Of a stretch of 64,000 bases of DNA, positions 17,648 through 27,282 are shown piece after piece. This stretch comes from Flavobacterium piscinae (lineage in GTDB: Bacteria; Bacteroidota; Bacteroidia; Flavobacteriales; Flavobacteriaceae): assembly GCF_004122145.1 (NCBI RefSeq), contig NZ_SBKQ01000005.1, positions 1 through 64,000 of the forward strand, written 5' to 3'. The stretch's first letter is position 1. Each line of letters begins with the position of its first letter. A program made the translations under genes and the position numbers. A model generated the notes under the pieces. The model saw only the letters and a program-made list of their open reading frames with translations. It made no database searches and had not been told where the DNA came from.

Positions 17648-18658
17648 TTACCAACGAATAATCGCACTTCCCCAAGTGAAACCGCTTCCGAAAGCGGCTA
17701 ATACAACCAAATCACCTGATTTAATTTTGCCTTGTTCCCACGCTTCTGTTAAAGCGATTGGAATGGAAGCGGCAGTGGTGTTTCCGTAATTTTGAATGTT
17801 GTTATATACTTGCTCATCGGCTAGTTTGAATTTTTGCTGAATAAATTGCGAAATACGCAAATTAGCCTGATGTGGAATCAACATATTGATGTCGGAAACA
17901 TTGAGATTATTGGCTTGCAAACCTTCATGAATTACCTCGCTAAAGCGAACGACTGCGTTTTTAAACACAAATTGTCCGTTCATGTACGGGAAGAAACTTT
18001 CGTCGTTGGGGTCGTTGTCTTTAATAATATCAGTCACCCATCGTTTGCCCATTCCGGGTGCGATAACGGCTAATTCTTCGGCATGTTGTCCTTCGGAGTG
18101 AAGGTGCGTGGAGAGAATCCCTTTGGTAGTATCTTCTTCTCTTGAAATTACAGCTGCTCCGGCACCATCGCCAAAAATAACAGAAACGCCTCTACCTCTG
18201 GTTGTCATATCTAAACCAAAGGAATGCAATTCAGAACCAATTATTAAAATATTTTTATACATACCGGTTTTAATGTATTGATCGGCAATGGAAAGAGCAT
18301 AAACAAACCCTGAACATTGGTTTCTGATGTCTAATGCTCCTACTGTTCGCAGACCTAATTCCTTTTGTACCAACACACCGGGACCGGGAAAATAATAATC
18401 GGGACTCAGAGTGGCAAAAACCACAAAATCTATCTCATCATTTGATAATCCGGAACGTTCGATGGCAATTTTGGCGGCTTTTACCCCCATCGAAGTGGTC
18501 GTATTTCCATCACCTTTTTGTACATGTCTTCGTTCTTTAATTCCGGTTCGCTCTTGAATCCATTCGTCATTGGTGTCAATAATCTTCGATAAATCATCAT
18601 TAGTCACCACATTTTCAGGAACATAAAACCCTAACCCGGAAATTTTTGAATGATACAT
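17648..18658 (-). CDS. fabH: 3-oxoacyl-ACP synthase III family (KAS III)
   Basis: A thiolase-fold condensing enzyme of 336 aa that would join an acyl-CoA starter to malonyl-ACP in fatty-acid or related synthesis. The catalytic triad is visible: Cys115 in RNQCSGFVYALS, His263 in IPHQANLRIS and Asn293 in NYGNTTAASIP. The FGDGAGAAV glycine motif is at 162-170. The N-terminus (SKISGLGFYVPENVVTN) is typical. The gene stands alone rather than beside plsX and rpmF, so it may be a second KAS III copy in this genome with a non-standard starter; that is inference. The symbol should be read as family level. Confidence 0.88.
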   Translation of the reverse strand: MYHSKISGLGFYVPENVVTNDDLSKIIDTNDEWIQERTGIKERRHVQKGDGNTTTSMGVKAAKIAIERSGLSNDEIDFVVFATLSPDYYFPGPGVLVQKELGLRTVGALDIRNQCSGFVYALSIADQYIKTGMYKNILIIGSELHSFGLDMTTRGRGVSVIFGDGAGAAVISREEDTTKGILSTHLHSEGQHAEELAVIAPGMGKRWVTDIIKDNDPNDESFFPYMNGQFVFKNAVVRFSEVIHEGLQANNLNVSDINMLIPHQANLRISQFIQQKFKLADEQVYNNIQNYGNTTAASIPIALTEAWEQGKIKSGDLVVLAAFGSGFTWGSAIIRW

Positions 18659-18687
18659 AATCTGCTTTTTTAATAAAATTAGTCTAA

Positions 18688-18695
18688 CAAATTTA
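18688..18695 (-). promoter_or_regulatory. Candidate -7 box for the KAS III gene
   Basis: The minus strand reads TAAATTTG, an exact TAnnTTTG match, 30 bases before the start at 18658. No TTTG is found at the ideal -33 spacing, so support is moderate. Confidence 0.3.
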
Positions 18696-18846
18696 GCAAT
18701 CTTTTAAAAATAGTCGTCATTGTTAACGTTTTTTTTATGAGTTGATAAAAACCAACCCTCTTAATTTGGCATTATTGTTGTAAAGGTATTTTCAAAATTA
18801 GCGTTTTGTTAAGACTCTTTTTTGATTAAAACAGTATATTTGGACT

Positions 18847-19476
18847 ATGAAAGTGTTTTTTTCCATCCTCTCTATTATATGTTTTTCCCTTACGGGAATG
18901 GCACAGTTTGATACGGGCGGAAAATCGATTTCACCCAGTGGAAACTTTGGTATTAGTCCAAGTACTTCCGGAACATCCATCTTTTCTCCCAAAGAAAAAG
19001 AAGATAAAAAATCTGATAATTATTATGCTCCATTACGCAAAGAAAAAGAAATTGATTTAACCCAAAATTATGGCTTTGCGAAACCTGAATTCAAGCTACA
19101 ACCTAATTTAAATGGTGAGAGCGAAATGATGGAGGAATTTAAACGCGGAAAACATTATGGCAGTTTTATCAGTAAATCAAAATTTGTCAAAGTATTATGC
19201 CGAGATCACCAAGCTATTGATGGCGACCGTGTTAGTATCATCTTAAATGACAAAGTGGTAGAAGCTTCAATTTTTTTGGATGGTGAATTTTCAGTTTACT
19301 ACATTGAACTAGCCCCGGGGTTCAACAATTTAGAATTTGTAGCGTTAAACCAAGGTAATTCTGGTCCAAACACCGCTCAATTTGCAGTTTTGGATGAATT
19401 TGATGCTACCATCATGTCGAATATTTGGAATTTAGCTACCGGAGCAAAAGCTTCAATGAGTATTTTCAGAGAATAA
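18847..19476 (+). CDS. Conserved secreted protein, unknown function (209 aa)
   Basis: Residues 1-19 (MKVFFSILSIICFSLTGMA) form a signal peptide with the mature protein beginning near QFDTGG. A low-complexity Ser/Gly/Pro segment and a Lys/Glu-rich segment run to about residue 75. The C-terminal 110 residues form a compact beta domain with the phrases CRDHQAIDGDRVSI, LAPGFNNLEFVALNQG and NLATGAKASMSI, which I recall as a conserved flavobacterial hypothetical family without known function. TATATTTG at 18835-18842 lies only 4 bases before the ATG; if it is a real -7 box the mRNA would be nearly leaderless. It is followed 103 bp later by an S9 peptidase gene, possibly co-transcribed. Confidence 0.75.
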   Translation: MKVFFSILSIICFSLTGMAQFDTGGKSISPSGNFGISPSTSGTSIFSPKEKEDKKSDNYYAPLRKEKEIDLTQNYGFAKPEFKLQPNLNGESEMMEEFKRGKHYGSFISKSKFVKVLCRDHQAIDGDRVSIILNDKVVEASIFLDGEFSVYYIELAPGFNNLEFVALNQGNSGPNTAQFAVLDEFDATIMSNIWNLATGAKASMSIFRE

Positions 19477-19579
19477 TTCAATCCCAACACACCTCTTTTT
19501 CTTTATTTTAACAGATTTTTTAGAAGTTTGATTTTTATAAGTCTTATTTTAGAGGCTCAATAAATCAATCAAAATCTTT

Positions 19580-21982
19580 ATGAAAATTAAATTACTACTC
19601 CTTTTATGTGTGGGCTATTTTGTTTCGGCTCAAGAAAATTTATCGTATCAAAAGCCACCTAAAGAAATTTTGGAATTGGCCGATTATGAAAGAGCTCCAT
19701 CGGTAAACATGGACAGCAAAAAAGAATATATGCTGTTATCCTATCGAAGTACTTACAAAACCTTAGATGATTTGAATCAGGAAGAAATGCGTTTAGGCGG
19801 ACTTCGAATCAATCCGGTAACCAACATTTCCAGCACAGTTACCTACATTACCAACTTAAAAGTTAGAAAAGTTTCCGAAAAAAATGAAGTACAAGTGAAA
19901 GGTTTGCCTGAGAATCCAAGAATTAGTAATCTTGGAATGTCTCCAGATGAAAAGAAGCTTTCATTTTCAAACACCACAAACACCGGTGTGGAACTTTGGG
20001 TTTTAGATATAGCCACCGCTCAAGCCACCAAATTAACGGATGCAACTGTAAACGCCAACATGGGAAACCCTTTTAGTTGGTTTACCGATAATCAAACAAT
20101 CTTGGTGAGAATGCTGGTAAAAAACCGCCCGGCTTTAATTGATTTAAAAAAAGATTTGCCAACCGGTCCAATCGTTTCAACAGGAGATGGAAGTGTTTCA
20201 CAGAACAGAACTTATCAAGATTTACTTAAAAACCCTTTGGATGAACAGAATTTTGAAACCCTAGTTACTTCCGAATTATACAAAGTAACTTTAGACGGAA
20301 AGGCAGAATTGTTTAAAAAAGCAGATATGTATGCCGGCGAGAGCATTTCTCCGGATGGTAATTATGTGATGATTACCACCCTTCAAAAACCGTTCTCATA
20401 TATTGTTCCTTTGAGTCGTTTTCCTCAAAAATCGGTGGTCTATGACAAATTTGGAAAAGAAGTAAAAGTGGTGAACGAAGTTCCTTTGACGGAAGTTATG
20501 CCCAAAGGTTTTACTTCTGTTAGAAAAGGAAAAAGAAGTATGGGATGGAGAAATGACAAGCCTTCTACCCTATCGTTTGTAGAGGCGTTAGACGAGGGAG
20601 ATCAAGCCAATAAAGTTGACTTTAGAGACGAAGTATTTTTATGGGAAGCTCCTTTTACTGCGAATCCAACATCTTTAGCCAAAACACAACAACGATTTGG
20701 GGGAATAACTTGGGGGAATGACAACATCGCCATTCTTTCTGATTATTGGTATGATACTCGAAATGCTAAAACCTATATCATAAACCCGTCTAATCCTTCA
20801 CAAGCTCCAAAAGTGATTTGGGATAGAAATTACCAAGATATTTATTCGGATCCGGGGAATTTTGAAACAAAGAAAAACCAATATGGTAAATTTGTTTTAA
20901 CCTTGGATAATGATAAAGCTTATTTAATTGGTGATGGATTTACAAAAGAAGGTCAATTTCCGTTTATTGATGAATTTAACTTGAGCACGCTAAAAACCAA
21001 ACGTTTATATCAATCAACTTATAAAGACAGAAAAGAAGATATCCTGTCGGTGGAAGACGTAAAAAAAGGCGAAGCGTTGGTTATGATTCAGTCAAAAAAT
21101 GAATATCCTAATTATTACTACAGAAATTTTAAATCAAAAGGGAAATTAACACAATTAACCCATTTTAAAAATCCATTTGCGAGTATTGAAAATGTTCACA
21201 AAGAAGTGATTAAATACAAACGCAAAGACGGTGTTGAATTATCCGGAACGTTATACCTTCCGGTTGGTTATGACAAATCGAAAAAAGAGAAAAAACCGCT
21301 TTTGATTTGGGCTTATCCAGCTGAATACAAGGACAAAAATTCAGCCGGTCAAAGCGATAAAAATCCAAATGAATTTACGTTTCCATACTATGGTTCGTTT
21401 GTATATTGGGTAACAAGGGGTTATGTCGTTTTAGATGATGCCTCGTTTCCAATTATTGGTGAAGGAACTACTGAACCAAACGACACATTCATTGAGCAAT
21501 TGGTTGCAAATGCAGAAGCTGCGATTGATGCAGTTGATAAACTAGGCTATATAGACAGAACAAAAGTGGGTGTTGGCGGACATTCGTATGGTGCATTTAT
21601 GACAGCCAATTTGTTGACTCATTCCAACTTATTTGCGTGTGGAATAGCACGAAGTGGAGCTTATAACCGAACTTTAACTCCATTTGGTTTTCAAAGCGAA
21701 CAACGTAATTATTGGGATGTTCCTGAAGTTTACAACACTATGTCGCCTTTTATGAATGCCAACAAAATGAAAACTCCATTATTGTTAACACATGGCGAAG
21801 CCGATAACAACCCGGGAACATTTACTTTACAAACCGAGCGTTATTTTCAAGCATTAAAAAATCTTGGTGCTCCGGTTAGAATGGTTATTTTACCAAAAGA
21901 AAGCCACGGTTATGTAGCCAAAGATAATATTTTACACCTGTTGTGGGAACAAGACCAGTTTTTAGAGAAGTATTTGAAATAG
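19580..21982 (+). CDS. Secreted prolyl oligopeptidase-family (S9) peptidase
   Basis: A signal peptide (residues 1-17, ending VSAQ) leads an 800-residue protein. The first 500 residues form the beta-propeller typical of S9 enzymes (SPDEKKLSFSN, SISPDGNYVMIT), and the last 280 form the alpha/beta hydrolase. The catalytic triad is readable: Ser669 in GGHSYGAF, Asp742 in HGEADNNPG and His776 in KESHGY. The layout and size suit the S9D glutamyl-endopeptidase-like group, which cleaves after Glu in periplasmic peptides, though specificity is inference. There is no T9SS tail, so it is probably periplasmic. A hairpin follows the gene. Confidence 0.92.
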   Translation: MKIKLLLLLCVGYFVSAQENLSYQKPPKEILELADYERAPSVNMDSKKEYMLLSYRSTYKTLDDLNQEEMRLGGLRINPVTNISSTVTYITNLKVRKVSEKNEVQVKGLPENPRISNLGMSPDEKKLSFSNTTNTGVELWVLDIATAQATKLTDATVNANMGNPFSWFTDNQTILVRMLVKNRPALIDLKKDLPTGPIVSTGDGSVSQNRTYQDLLKNPLDEQNFETLVTSELYKVTLDGKAELFKKADMYAGESISPDGNYVMITTLQKPFSYIVPLSRFPQKSVVYDKFGKEVKVVNEVPLTEVMPKGFTSVRKGKRSMGWRNDKPSTLSFVEALDEGDQANKVDFRDEVFLWEAPFTANPTSLAKTQQRFGGITWGNDNIAILSDYWYDTRNAKTYIINPSNPSQAPKVIWDRNYQDIYSDPGNFETKKNQYGKFVLTLDNDKAYLIGDGFTKEGQFPFIDEFNLSTLKTKRLYQSTYKDRKEDILSVEDVKKGEALVMIQSKNEYPNYYYRNFKSKGKLTQLTHFKNPFASIENVHKEVIKYKRKDGVELSGTLYLPVGYDKSKKEKKPLLIWAYPAEYKDKNSAGQSDKNPNEFTFPYYGSFVYWVTRGYVVLDDASFPIIGEGTTEPNDTFIEQLVANAEAAIDAVDKLGYIDRTKVGVGGHSYGAFMTANLLTHSNLFACGIARSGAYNRTLTPFGFQSEQRNYWDVPEVYNTMSPFMNANKMKTPLLLTHGEADNNPGTFTLQTERYFQALKNLGAPVRMVILPKESHGYVAKDNILHLLWEQDQFLEKYLK

Positions 21983-22047
21983 ATGAATGTGAAGAGTTGT
22001 CGGAAGAAAATGATAATTTATAACAGATAACTGACAATAGTCAACAA

Positions 22048-22080
22048 TTAACCCTGAAGTTAAAAAAATTTCAGGGTTAA
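22048..22080. terminator. Bidirectional terminator between convergent genes
   Basis: TTAACCCTGAA at 22048-22058 and TTCAGGGTTAA at 22070-22080 form an 11-bp stem with an A-rich loop. T-rich DNA follows on the plus strand. The stem overlaps the last codons of the ABC ATPase gene (stop at 22077-22079). Confidence 0.8.
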
Positions 22081-23009
22081 TTTTTTGATAAAAACAAAAT
22101 CGTGTGAGATTCTACGTGATTTTCGTTTTCAAAGTATAAAATTCCTTCAGGATAATTTGCCTCAATTAAGTAATAGTTTCCACGAAAGTAGGCATTAGAT
22201 ACTATAACCTTTAAATTTGAATTTGTCACTATTTTTAATTGATGAGGATATAATAATTGATTTTCTTCTCTATCAAAATAGTAACCTGGAATTTCGTTTA
22301 CATCGCCAAAAAGTGAAGCAACATAGTTTGAAGTAGGATTTTGATACAATTCATTTGGGGAATTTTCTGCCACTATTAATCCATGTTGCATAACAAGTAC
22401 TTCATCGGCAAAGGAAAGCACATCGGTACTGTCATGGGTGGCAATTAAGGTGGTTATATTTTTACTTTTTAAGTAGGTAAACAATTTTCTGCGTAAGCTG
22501 TTTTTTCTAAAATTATCAATGTGACTAAACGGCTCATCTAGCAATAGAACTTCCGGTTCAAGTGCCAAAACCCTTGCTAAAGCTACCCGTTGCATTTGTC
22601 CACCACTTAGGAATTTAGCTTTGATGTTAGCAAACTCAGTCATTTCTACGATTTCGAGCAATTCAGCAATGCGTTTCTTTTTTTCGTCGGGATAAAAATT
22701 GGAAAGGTATTTACCTACATTTTCTGCAACGGTTATAAAAGGCATCAAATCAAAATCTTGAGCTAAATACTTCATAAATGACATTCCGGGTAGGAGGTGA
22801 AATTTGGGTCCGAGTACTTCCTGATTATTCCAAAAAATCTTTCCTTCATTTACATCATAAAGGCCATAAATGAGTTTCAAAAGTGTGCTCTTTCCACAAC
22901 CGCTTTCACCAATCATTGCTAAGTTTTTACCTTTTTCAAGAGAAAAATTGACCTTTTTAATGATTTCGTTCTTATCATAGGAGAATGAAACATGGTTAAC
23001 TTGTAGCAT
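22077..23009 (-). CDS. ABC transporter ATP-binding protein
   Basis: ATG 23009 is chosen, giving 310 aa; the upstream TTG at 23036 falls on the likely -7 box (minus-strand TAAATTTG at 23041-23034). Walker A is GESGCGKST at 34-42, the Q-loop is near AQDFD, the ABC signature LSGGQMQR starts at 134, Walker B is LLLDEP at 155-160 and the H-loop His is 192 (ATHD). After the ATPase core a 90-residue C-terminal extension resembles the TOBE-type tails of importers for ions or polyamines. No permease or binding protein is adjacent, so the partner membrane subunit must be encoded elsewhere and the substrate is unknown. Confidence 0.88.
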   Translation of the reverse strand: MLQVNHVSFSYDKNEIIKKVNFSLEKGKNLAMIGESGCGKSTLLKLIYGLYDVNEGKIFWNNQEVLGPKFHLLPGMSFMKYLAQDFDLMPFITVAENVGKYLSNFYPDEKKKRIAELLEIVEMTEFANIKAKFLSGGQMQRVALARVLALEPEVLLLDEPFSHIDNFRKNSLRRKLFTYLKSKNITTLIATHDSTDVLSFADEVLVMQHGLIVAENSPNELYQNPTSNYVASLFGDVNEIPGYYFDREENQLLYPHQLKIVTNSNLKVIVSNAYFRGNYYLIEANYPEGILYFENENHVESHTILFLSKN

Positions 23010-23041
23010 AAAAAGAAGGTTGTGTTTGAGTTTCAAATTTA

Positions 23042-23540
23042 GAGTAAGTTATGAATAAAACTATAATAATTCTAAAAAAGTAAAACTATTTGAGTGAATA
23101 CCAAATTTTGAATAAATCTGTTATTGCAATATTAAGAAGTTCACATGAAAAGAAAAATATTACTCCGATTTTGATAACTTTTTAATTAAATTATTGATGA
23201 AAATAAATTTATTAATTCAATAATTAAACTACTCATTTATTAAATATAGCATAATTATGCCCCTAATAAATTCAATAATAAATAATTTCACAATATCTTT
23301 TTGTAAGAATAAAGCTTTTTTCACCAATACAAAAACACAACATTATATTTTTTGCAAAATTTTAAATGCACAGAAACAAAATAAATTAGCTACTCTATGA
23401 AGCCTTGAAATACAGCTATTACAGTTGAAATAGAATCAACGAAAACGTTTTAATTGGCTGTATAGTTTTTGTACAGTTATAAAAAAACTATTGTATATAT
23501 TATAAAATTAAATTTGAATGTCTAAAAAATCAATTTAATA
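23042..23540. other. AT-rich gene-free stretch with one inverted repeat
   Basis: About 500 bases with no convincing gene. Nearby are AT-rich near-repeats of AATAAATTTATTAATTCAATAA and TAATAAATTCAATAATAAAT. ATAGTTTTT at 23462-23470 and AAAAACTAT at 23483-23491 form an inverted repeat about 50 bp before the next gene. TAAATTTG at 23509-23516 is an exact -7 box match but lacks a well-spaced -33, so the promoter of the gene at 23541 is only suggested. Confidence 0.4.
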
Positions 23541-26500
23541 ATGAAAAAATTTACTTTACTTATTATGTTATTCTTATCAATGATAGGAATTTCACAGAAC
23601 TTACTCACCAATGGTGATTTTGAAAATGGAACTACAGGTTGGGTTTTTGGCCCCCCTGGAGTAGTTGCTTCAGGAGAAGCTTTTTACAGCACTGCAAATG
23701 CTGCAGGAAATCCTTGGGACACGGAACTCAAACAAACAAACTTGTCATTTACAGGAGGTGAGTCATACACGTTAACCTTCAAAGCACGTGCAGCTGCAAA
23801 CAGAACCATGTCTGTTAATATTCAAAATACAGGTATTTGGAATGATCAATTCAGAAATAATGCTGTTGCTTTAACCACTACGATGACTACTTACAGTTAT
23901 ACATTTAACGCTACGTCAACTAATAACAACGCTCAACTTAATTTTCATATGGCTAATATGGGAGTCAATACAACTGAAGCTGTTTATATTGATGATGTTG
24001 AACTTATTCTAAACGAAGGTGGAGGCGGTGAAACTCCTCCAGCACAACCTGTTGGTTTTGTGGCAAATACACCGACATCTTCGAGTGTATTTTTAGCTAT
24101 TGGGCCTAATCAAGTAGGTGGAGAAATTGAATATCGCCTATTTTACTCACCAACAGCAACTGCTCCTGGAAACCCATTAACCGCAACTCAATACTCTTTT
24201 GGTAGTACTCCGGGAGATGGAAATGGTTTCAGTGCATTTGGATTCACCTTAACGGGATTAACTTCAGGTACAGAATACACTTTTTGGTTATACCAATATA
24301 ATTCTACAACAGATTTATACTCCTCTCCTAATGCAGTAACGGCAACAACTCTTTCAGGTTCTTTATTACCGCAGCCGGTGGGATTTGTTGCAGTCAGTCC
24401 GACTTCATCAAGTATTTTTTTAGCAGTAGGATCAAATAATACAGGTGGTGATATTGTTTATAAATTATTTTATTCACCAACTGCAACAGCACCAGTTGAT
24501 CCTTTAACTGCTACAGAATATATGTTTGGTAGTACTCCTGGAGATGCAAATGGTGCAAATGCATTTGGTTTTGCTTTGGGAGGTCTTGATTCAGCAACGA
24601 ATTATACTTTTTGGTTATATCAATATAATACTGTAACATCAGCATATTCTCTTCCTGCTTCATCAACAAATACCACATTAGCTCCTCCACCGGTTTTGGT
24701 TCCACCAACAACTAATGCACCAATTCCAACACGGAATTCTGCTAATGTAGTTTCGGTTTATAGTGATACATATACAAACATTGCAACTAATTATGATCCT
24801 AACTGGGGACAATCAGGCCATACTTTAGTCAATACTGCTTTTGAAGCTGTATCAGGTTCTGGTAATAACATCTTACATTATCCTAATTTTAATTATCAAG
24901 GAACTGAACTTACAGGAACTGATTTGTCTTCTATGGAATTTTTGCATGTTGACCTTTGGACAAATGCACCTACATCCACAGCAATAGTTCAAGTAAGCCC
25001 TATTAACGCAGGTACTGGTGCTGGTGAATTTTTAGTAACTATCAATCATGTTCAGGGTCAATGGGTTAGCGTTGATTTGCCTAAAAGTCTATTTATTGGT
25101 ATGACATGGGATAATGTGATACAAATGAAATTTGCTGCAAATGGACCAGGAAGTACAACACCAATTGACATCTATTTAGATAATGTGTATTTTTGGAATA
25201 ATCCAGGTGTAAGCACAGATGCTACTTTAAGTGATTTACAGGTAGATTTTGCATCAGTAGATGGATTTGATTCTTCTCAACTTTCATACACTTATAACAT
25301 ACCATTCGGTACTATTGATATTCCTCAAATAACATCAGCTACACCAAACGATGGTTTAGCATCAGCTGTAATTACACAAGCTTCTACTTTACCAGGTAGT
25401 GCAACTGTATTAGTTACAGCCGAGGATCCTTCAGTACAATTGACTTATACAGTGAATTTTGCTTTCCCTCCACCACCGGCTCAACCAGTTGGATTTGTAG
25501 CATTTAACCCAACTGCAACAACAGCATTTTTAGCTTGCGGTCCAAATAATGTTGATGGTAACATTGTCTACAGATTATTTTATTCACCAACTGCAACAGC
25601 TCCTGTAGATCCAACAACTGCAACAGAATATAATTTTGGTGAAACAGCAGGTGATGGTGGCGGAGCTAGTCCTTTTGGATTTAATATTCCAGGGCTATCA
25701 CCAAGCACAAACTATACTTTTTATTTATATCAATATAATACTGAAACGAACCAATTCTCTTCCCCAGGTACTGCTTCGTTAACAACATTAGCTCCTCCAC
25801 CTGTTCTTTGGTATGCTGACAATGATGACGATGGTTTTGGTGATGATAATGACACACTTTTAGCTGTTGACCAACCAATTGGCTATGTAGCCGTTGGGGG
25901 CGACTGCGACGACACTAACGACACAGTTTATCCGGGAGCGACCGAAATCTGCTACGATGGTCGGGACAACGATTGTGATGGCATCATCGATAATGGTTGT
26001 ACGCCAATAGTATCGGTTGTTCAACCGGCACAGTGTGGAATAACGTTACCAACCATTGACAGTTATGTTTATGCCAACTTGGTAGCGGGAGCACAAGGAT
26101 ACCGTTTTAGAGTAACCAATTTATCAACCAATGAAGTACAAACCATTGACAGAGCTTTACGTGTTTTCCGTTTTACACAATTAACAAGCTATGCTTTTGC
26201 AACCGAATATTCGGTTGAAGTTTCTGTGAGAATCAATAATGTATGGCAACCGTTCTACGGCACACCATGTACTGTTTCTACACCGGATACCACTACGCAA
26301 ATTCAAGCTTCTCAGTGTAATACCGCTATCAGTAACTTGAACAATTCAATTTTTGCTGATATTGTACCTTTTGCAACGGGTTACCGATTCAGAGTAACGA
26401 ATACGTTGAATCCAATCGATGTACAAACCATTGACCGTCCGATTAGAGATTTTAGAATGACTAATTTGGCTACTGTAGAATTCAATACCACTTACAATGT

Positions 26501-27155
26501 GGAAGTAGCAGTTAGAAATACAGACGGAACGTATTTATCATATGGTGCTGTTTGTAACATTACTACGCCTATGTTCCCAACTGTTGGCTTGGAAGATGCA
26601 CAATGTGATGAGTACTTAGTAAGTTCTAACACAGAAACATTATTTGCAGAATCTTACCCTGGTGTTGAACAATACCGATTCTTATTGGAAAACGTAAGTT
26701 TAGCATACAACCAAACAGTAGACAGAGCCACAAGAACAGTTACATTGAATAATTTCACAGGTTTAGTACCGGGAGAGATGTATACCGTACGCGTTTCAAT
26801 TCGATTAAACGGTGTTTGGGGACCTTATGGAAAATCGTGTAGTATCATTACTCCTGGTGGAGTTGGTAGAACAGACGAGGTTTCAAGAGTGGATGCAGAT
26901 ACTGTGAATGAATTCAAAGCAGTAGCATATCCAAACCCATTTGCAACAAGCTTTACCCTTGATGTGAGAACATCCAACACTGAAGCAGTAAGCTTGACCG
27001 TGTATGACATGGCAGGAAGACTTTTAGAAGTGAGAGAGGTAAAAGCTCAAGACGTTACCAACTACCAATTCGGTAATCAATATCCATCCGGAGTTTACAA
27101 TGTGATTGTAACACAAGGAGAAGAAACGAGAAGTATACGAATGATTAAAAATTAA
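23541..27155 (+). CDS. Large mosaic secreted protein, T9SS type A
   Basis: A signal peptide (1-18) is followed by a carbohydrate-binding-like domain at about 20-158 (LTNGDFENGTTGW to YIDDVEL). Three closely similar modules of about 107 residues start QPVGFVA at about 167, 277 and 646, each with LFYSPTATAP and YTFWLYQYN-type strands. Between modules 2 and 3 are a second binding-like domain (about 385-555, ending DIYLDNVYFWN) and a cadherin-like domain (558-640). Residues about 752-821 form a calcium-binding-type segment (DNDDDGFGDDND, then GGDCDDTND, then DGRDNDCDG). Three Cys-starting repeats of about 90 residues precede a type A sorting domain (YPNPFATSF to the end). It has no visible catalytic motif and is most likely a surface or released carbohydrate-binding scaffold. 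Confidence 0.85.
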   Translation: MKKFTLLIMLFLSMIGISQNLLTNGDFENGTTGWVFGPPGVVASGEAFYSTANAAGNPWDTELKQTNLSFTGGESYTLTFKARAAANRTMSVNIQNTGIWNDQFRNNAVALTTTMTTYSYTFNATSTNNNAQLNFHMANMGVNTTEAVYIDDVELILNEGGGGETPPAQPVGFVANTPTSSSVFLAIGPNQVGGEIEYRLFYSPTATAPGNPLTATQYSFGSTPGDGNGFSAFGFTLTGLTSGTEYTFWLYQYNSTTDLYSSPNAVTATTLSGSLLPQPVGFVAVSPTSSSIFLAVGSNNTGGDIVYKLFYSPTATAPVDPLTATEYMFGSTPGDANGANAFGFALGGLDSATNYTFWLYQYNTVTSAYSLPASSTNTTLAPPPVLVPPTTNAPIPTRNSANVVSVYSDTYTNIATNYDPNWGQSGHTLVNTAFEAVSGSGNNILHYPNFNYQGTELTGTDLSSMEFLHVDLWTNAPTSTAIVQVSPINAGTGAGEFLVTINHVQGQWVSVDLPKSLFIGMTWDNVIQMKFAANGPGSTTPIDIYLDNVYFWNNPGVSTDATLSDLQVDFASVDGFDSSQLSYTYNIPFGTIDIPQITSATPNDGLASAVITQASTLPGSATVLVTAEDPSVQLTYTVNFAFPPPPAQPVGFVAFNPTATTAFLACGPNNVDGNIVYRLFYSPTATAPVDPTTATEYNFGETAGDGGGASPFGFNIPGLSPSTNYTFYLYQYNTETNQFSSPGTASLTTLAPPPVLWYADNDDDGFGDDNDTLLAVDQPIGYVAVGGDCDDTNDTVYPGATEICYDGRDNDCDGIIDNGCTPIVSVVQPAQCGITLPTIDSYVYANLVAGAQGYRFRVTNLSTNEVQTIDRALRVFRFTQLTSYAFATEYSVEVSVRINNVWQPFYGTPCTVSTPDTTTQIQASQCNTAISNLNNSIFADIVPFATGYRFRVTNTLNPIDVQTIDRPIRDFRMTNLATVEFNTTYNVEVAVRNTDGTYLSYGAVCNITTPMFPTVGLEDAQCDEYLVSSNTETLFAESYPGVEQYRFLLENVSLAYNQTVDRATRTVTLNNFTGLVPGEMYTVRVSIRLNGVWGPYGKSCSIITPGGVGRTDEVSRVDADTVNEFKAVAYPNPFATSFTLDVRTSNTEAVSLTVYDMAGRLLEVREVKAQDVTNYQFGNQYPSGVYNVIVTQGEETRSIRMIKN

Positions 27156-27179
27156 GTTTTATAATTTAAGCAAATTAAA

Positions 27180-27207
27180 ATGCCTCTCTTAACTGAGAGG
27201 TATTTTT
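27180..27207 (+). terminator. Terminator after the mosaic protein gene
   Basis: TGCCTCTC at 27181-27188 pairs with GAGAGGTA at 27195-27202, with one wobble and a 6-nt loop, followed by T-rich sequence, 25 bp after the stop. Confidence 0.75.
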
Positions 27208-27282
27208 AATTTGTTTTTTCTACTAAATATTTTCTTAGAAGCAAAAGAGAGCATGTCACGAAAGGTGAAAACAAAAACAGTT

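Noticed and set aside
17484-17789. Plus-strand frame overlapping the KAS III gene and the palindrome
   Set aside because: Half of it is the REP-like element and half is antisense to a clear enzyme gene.
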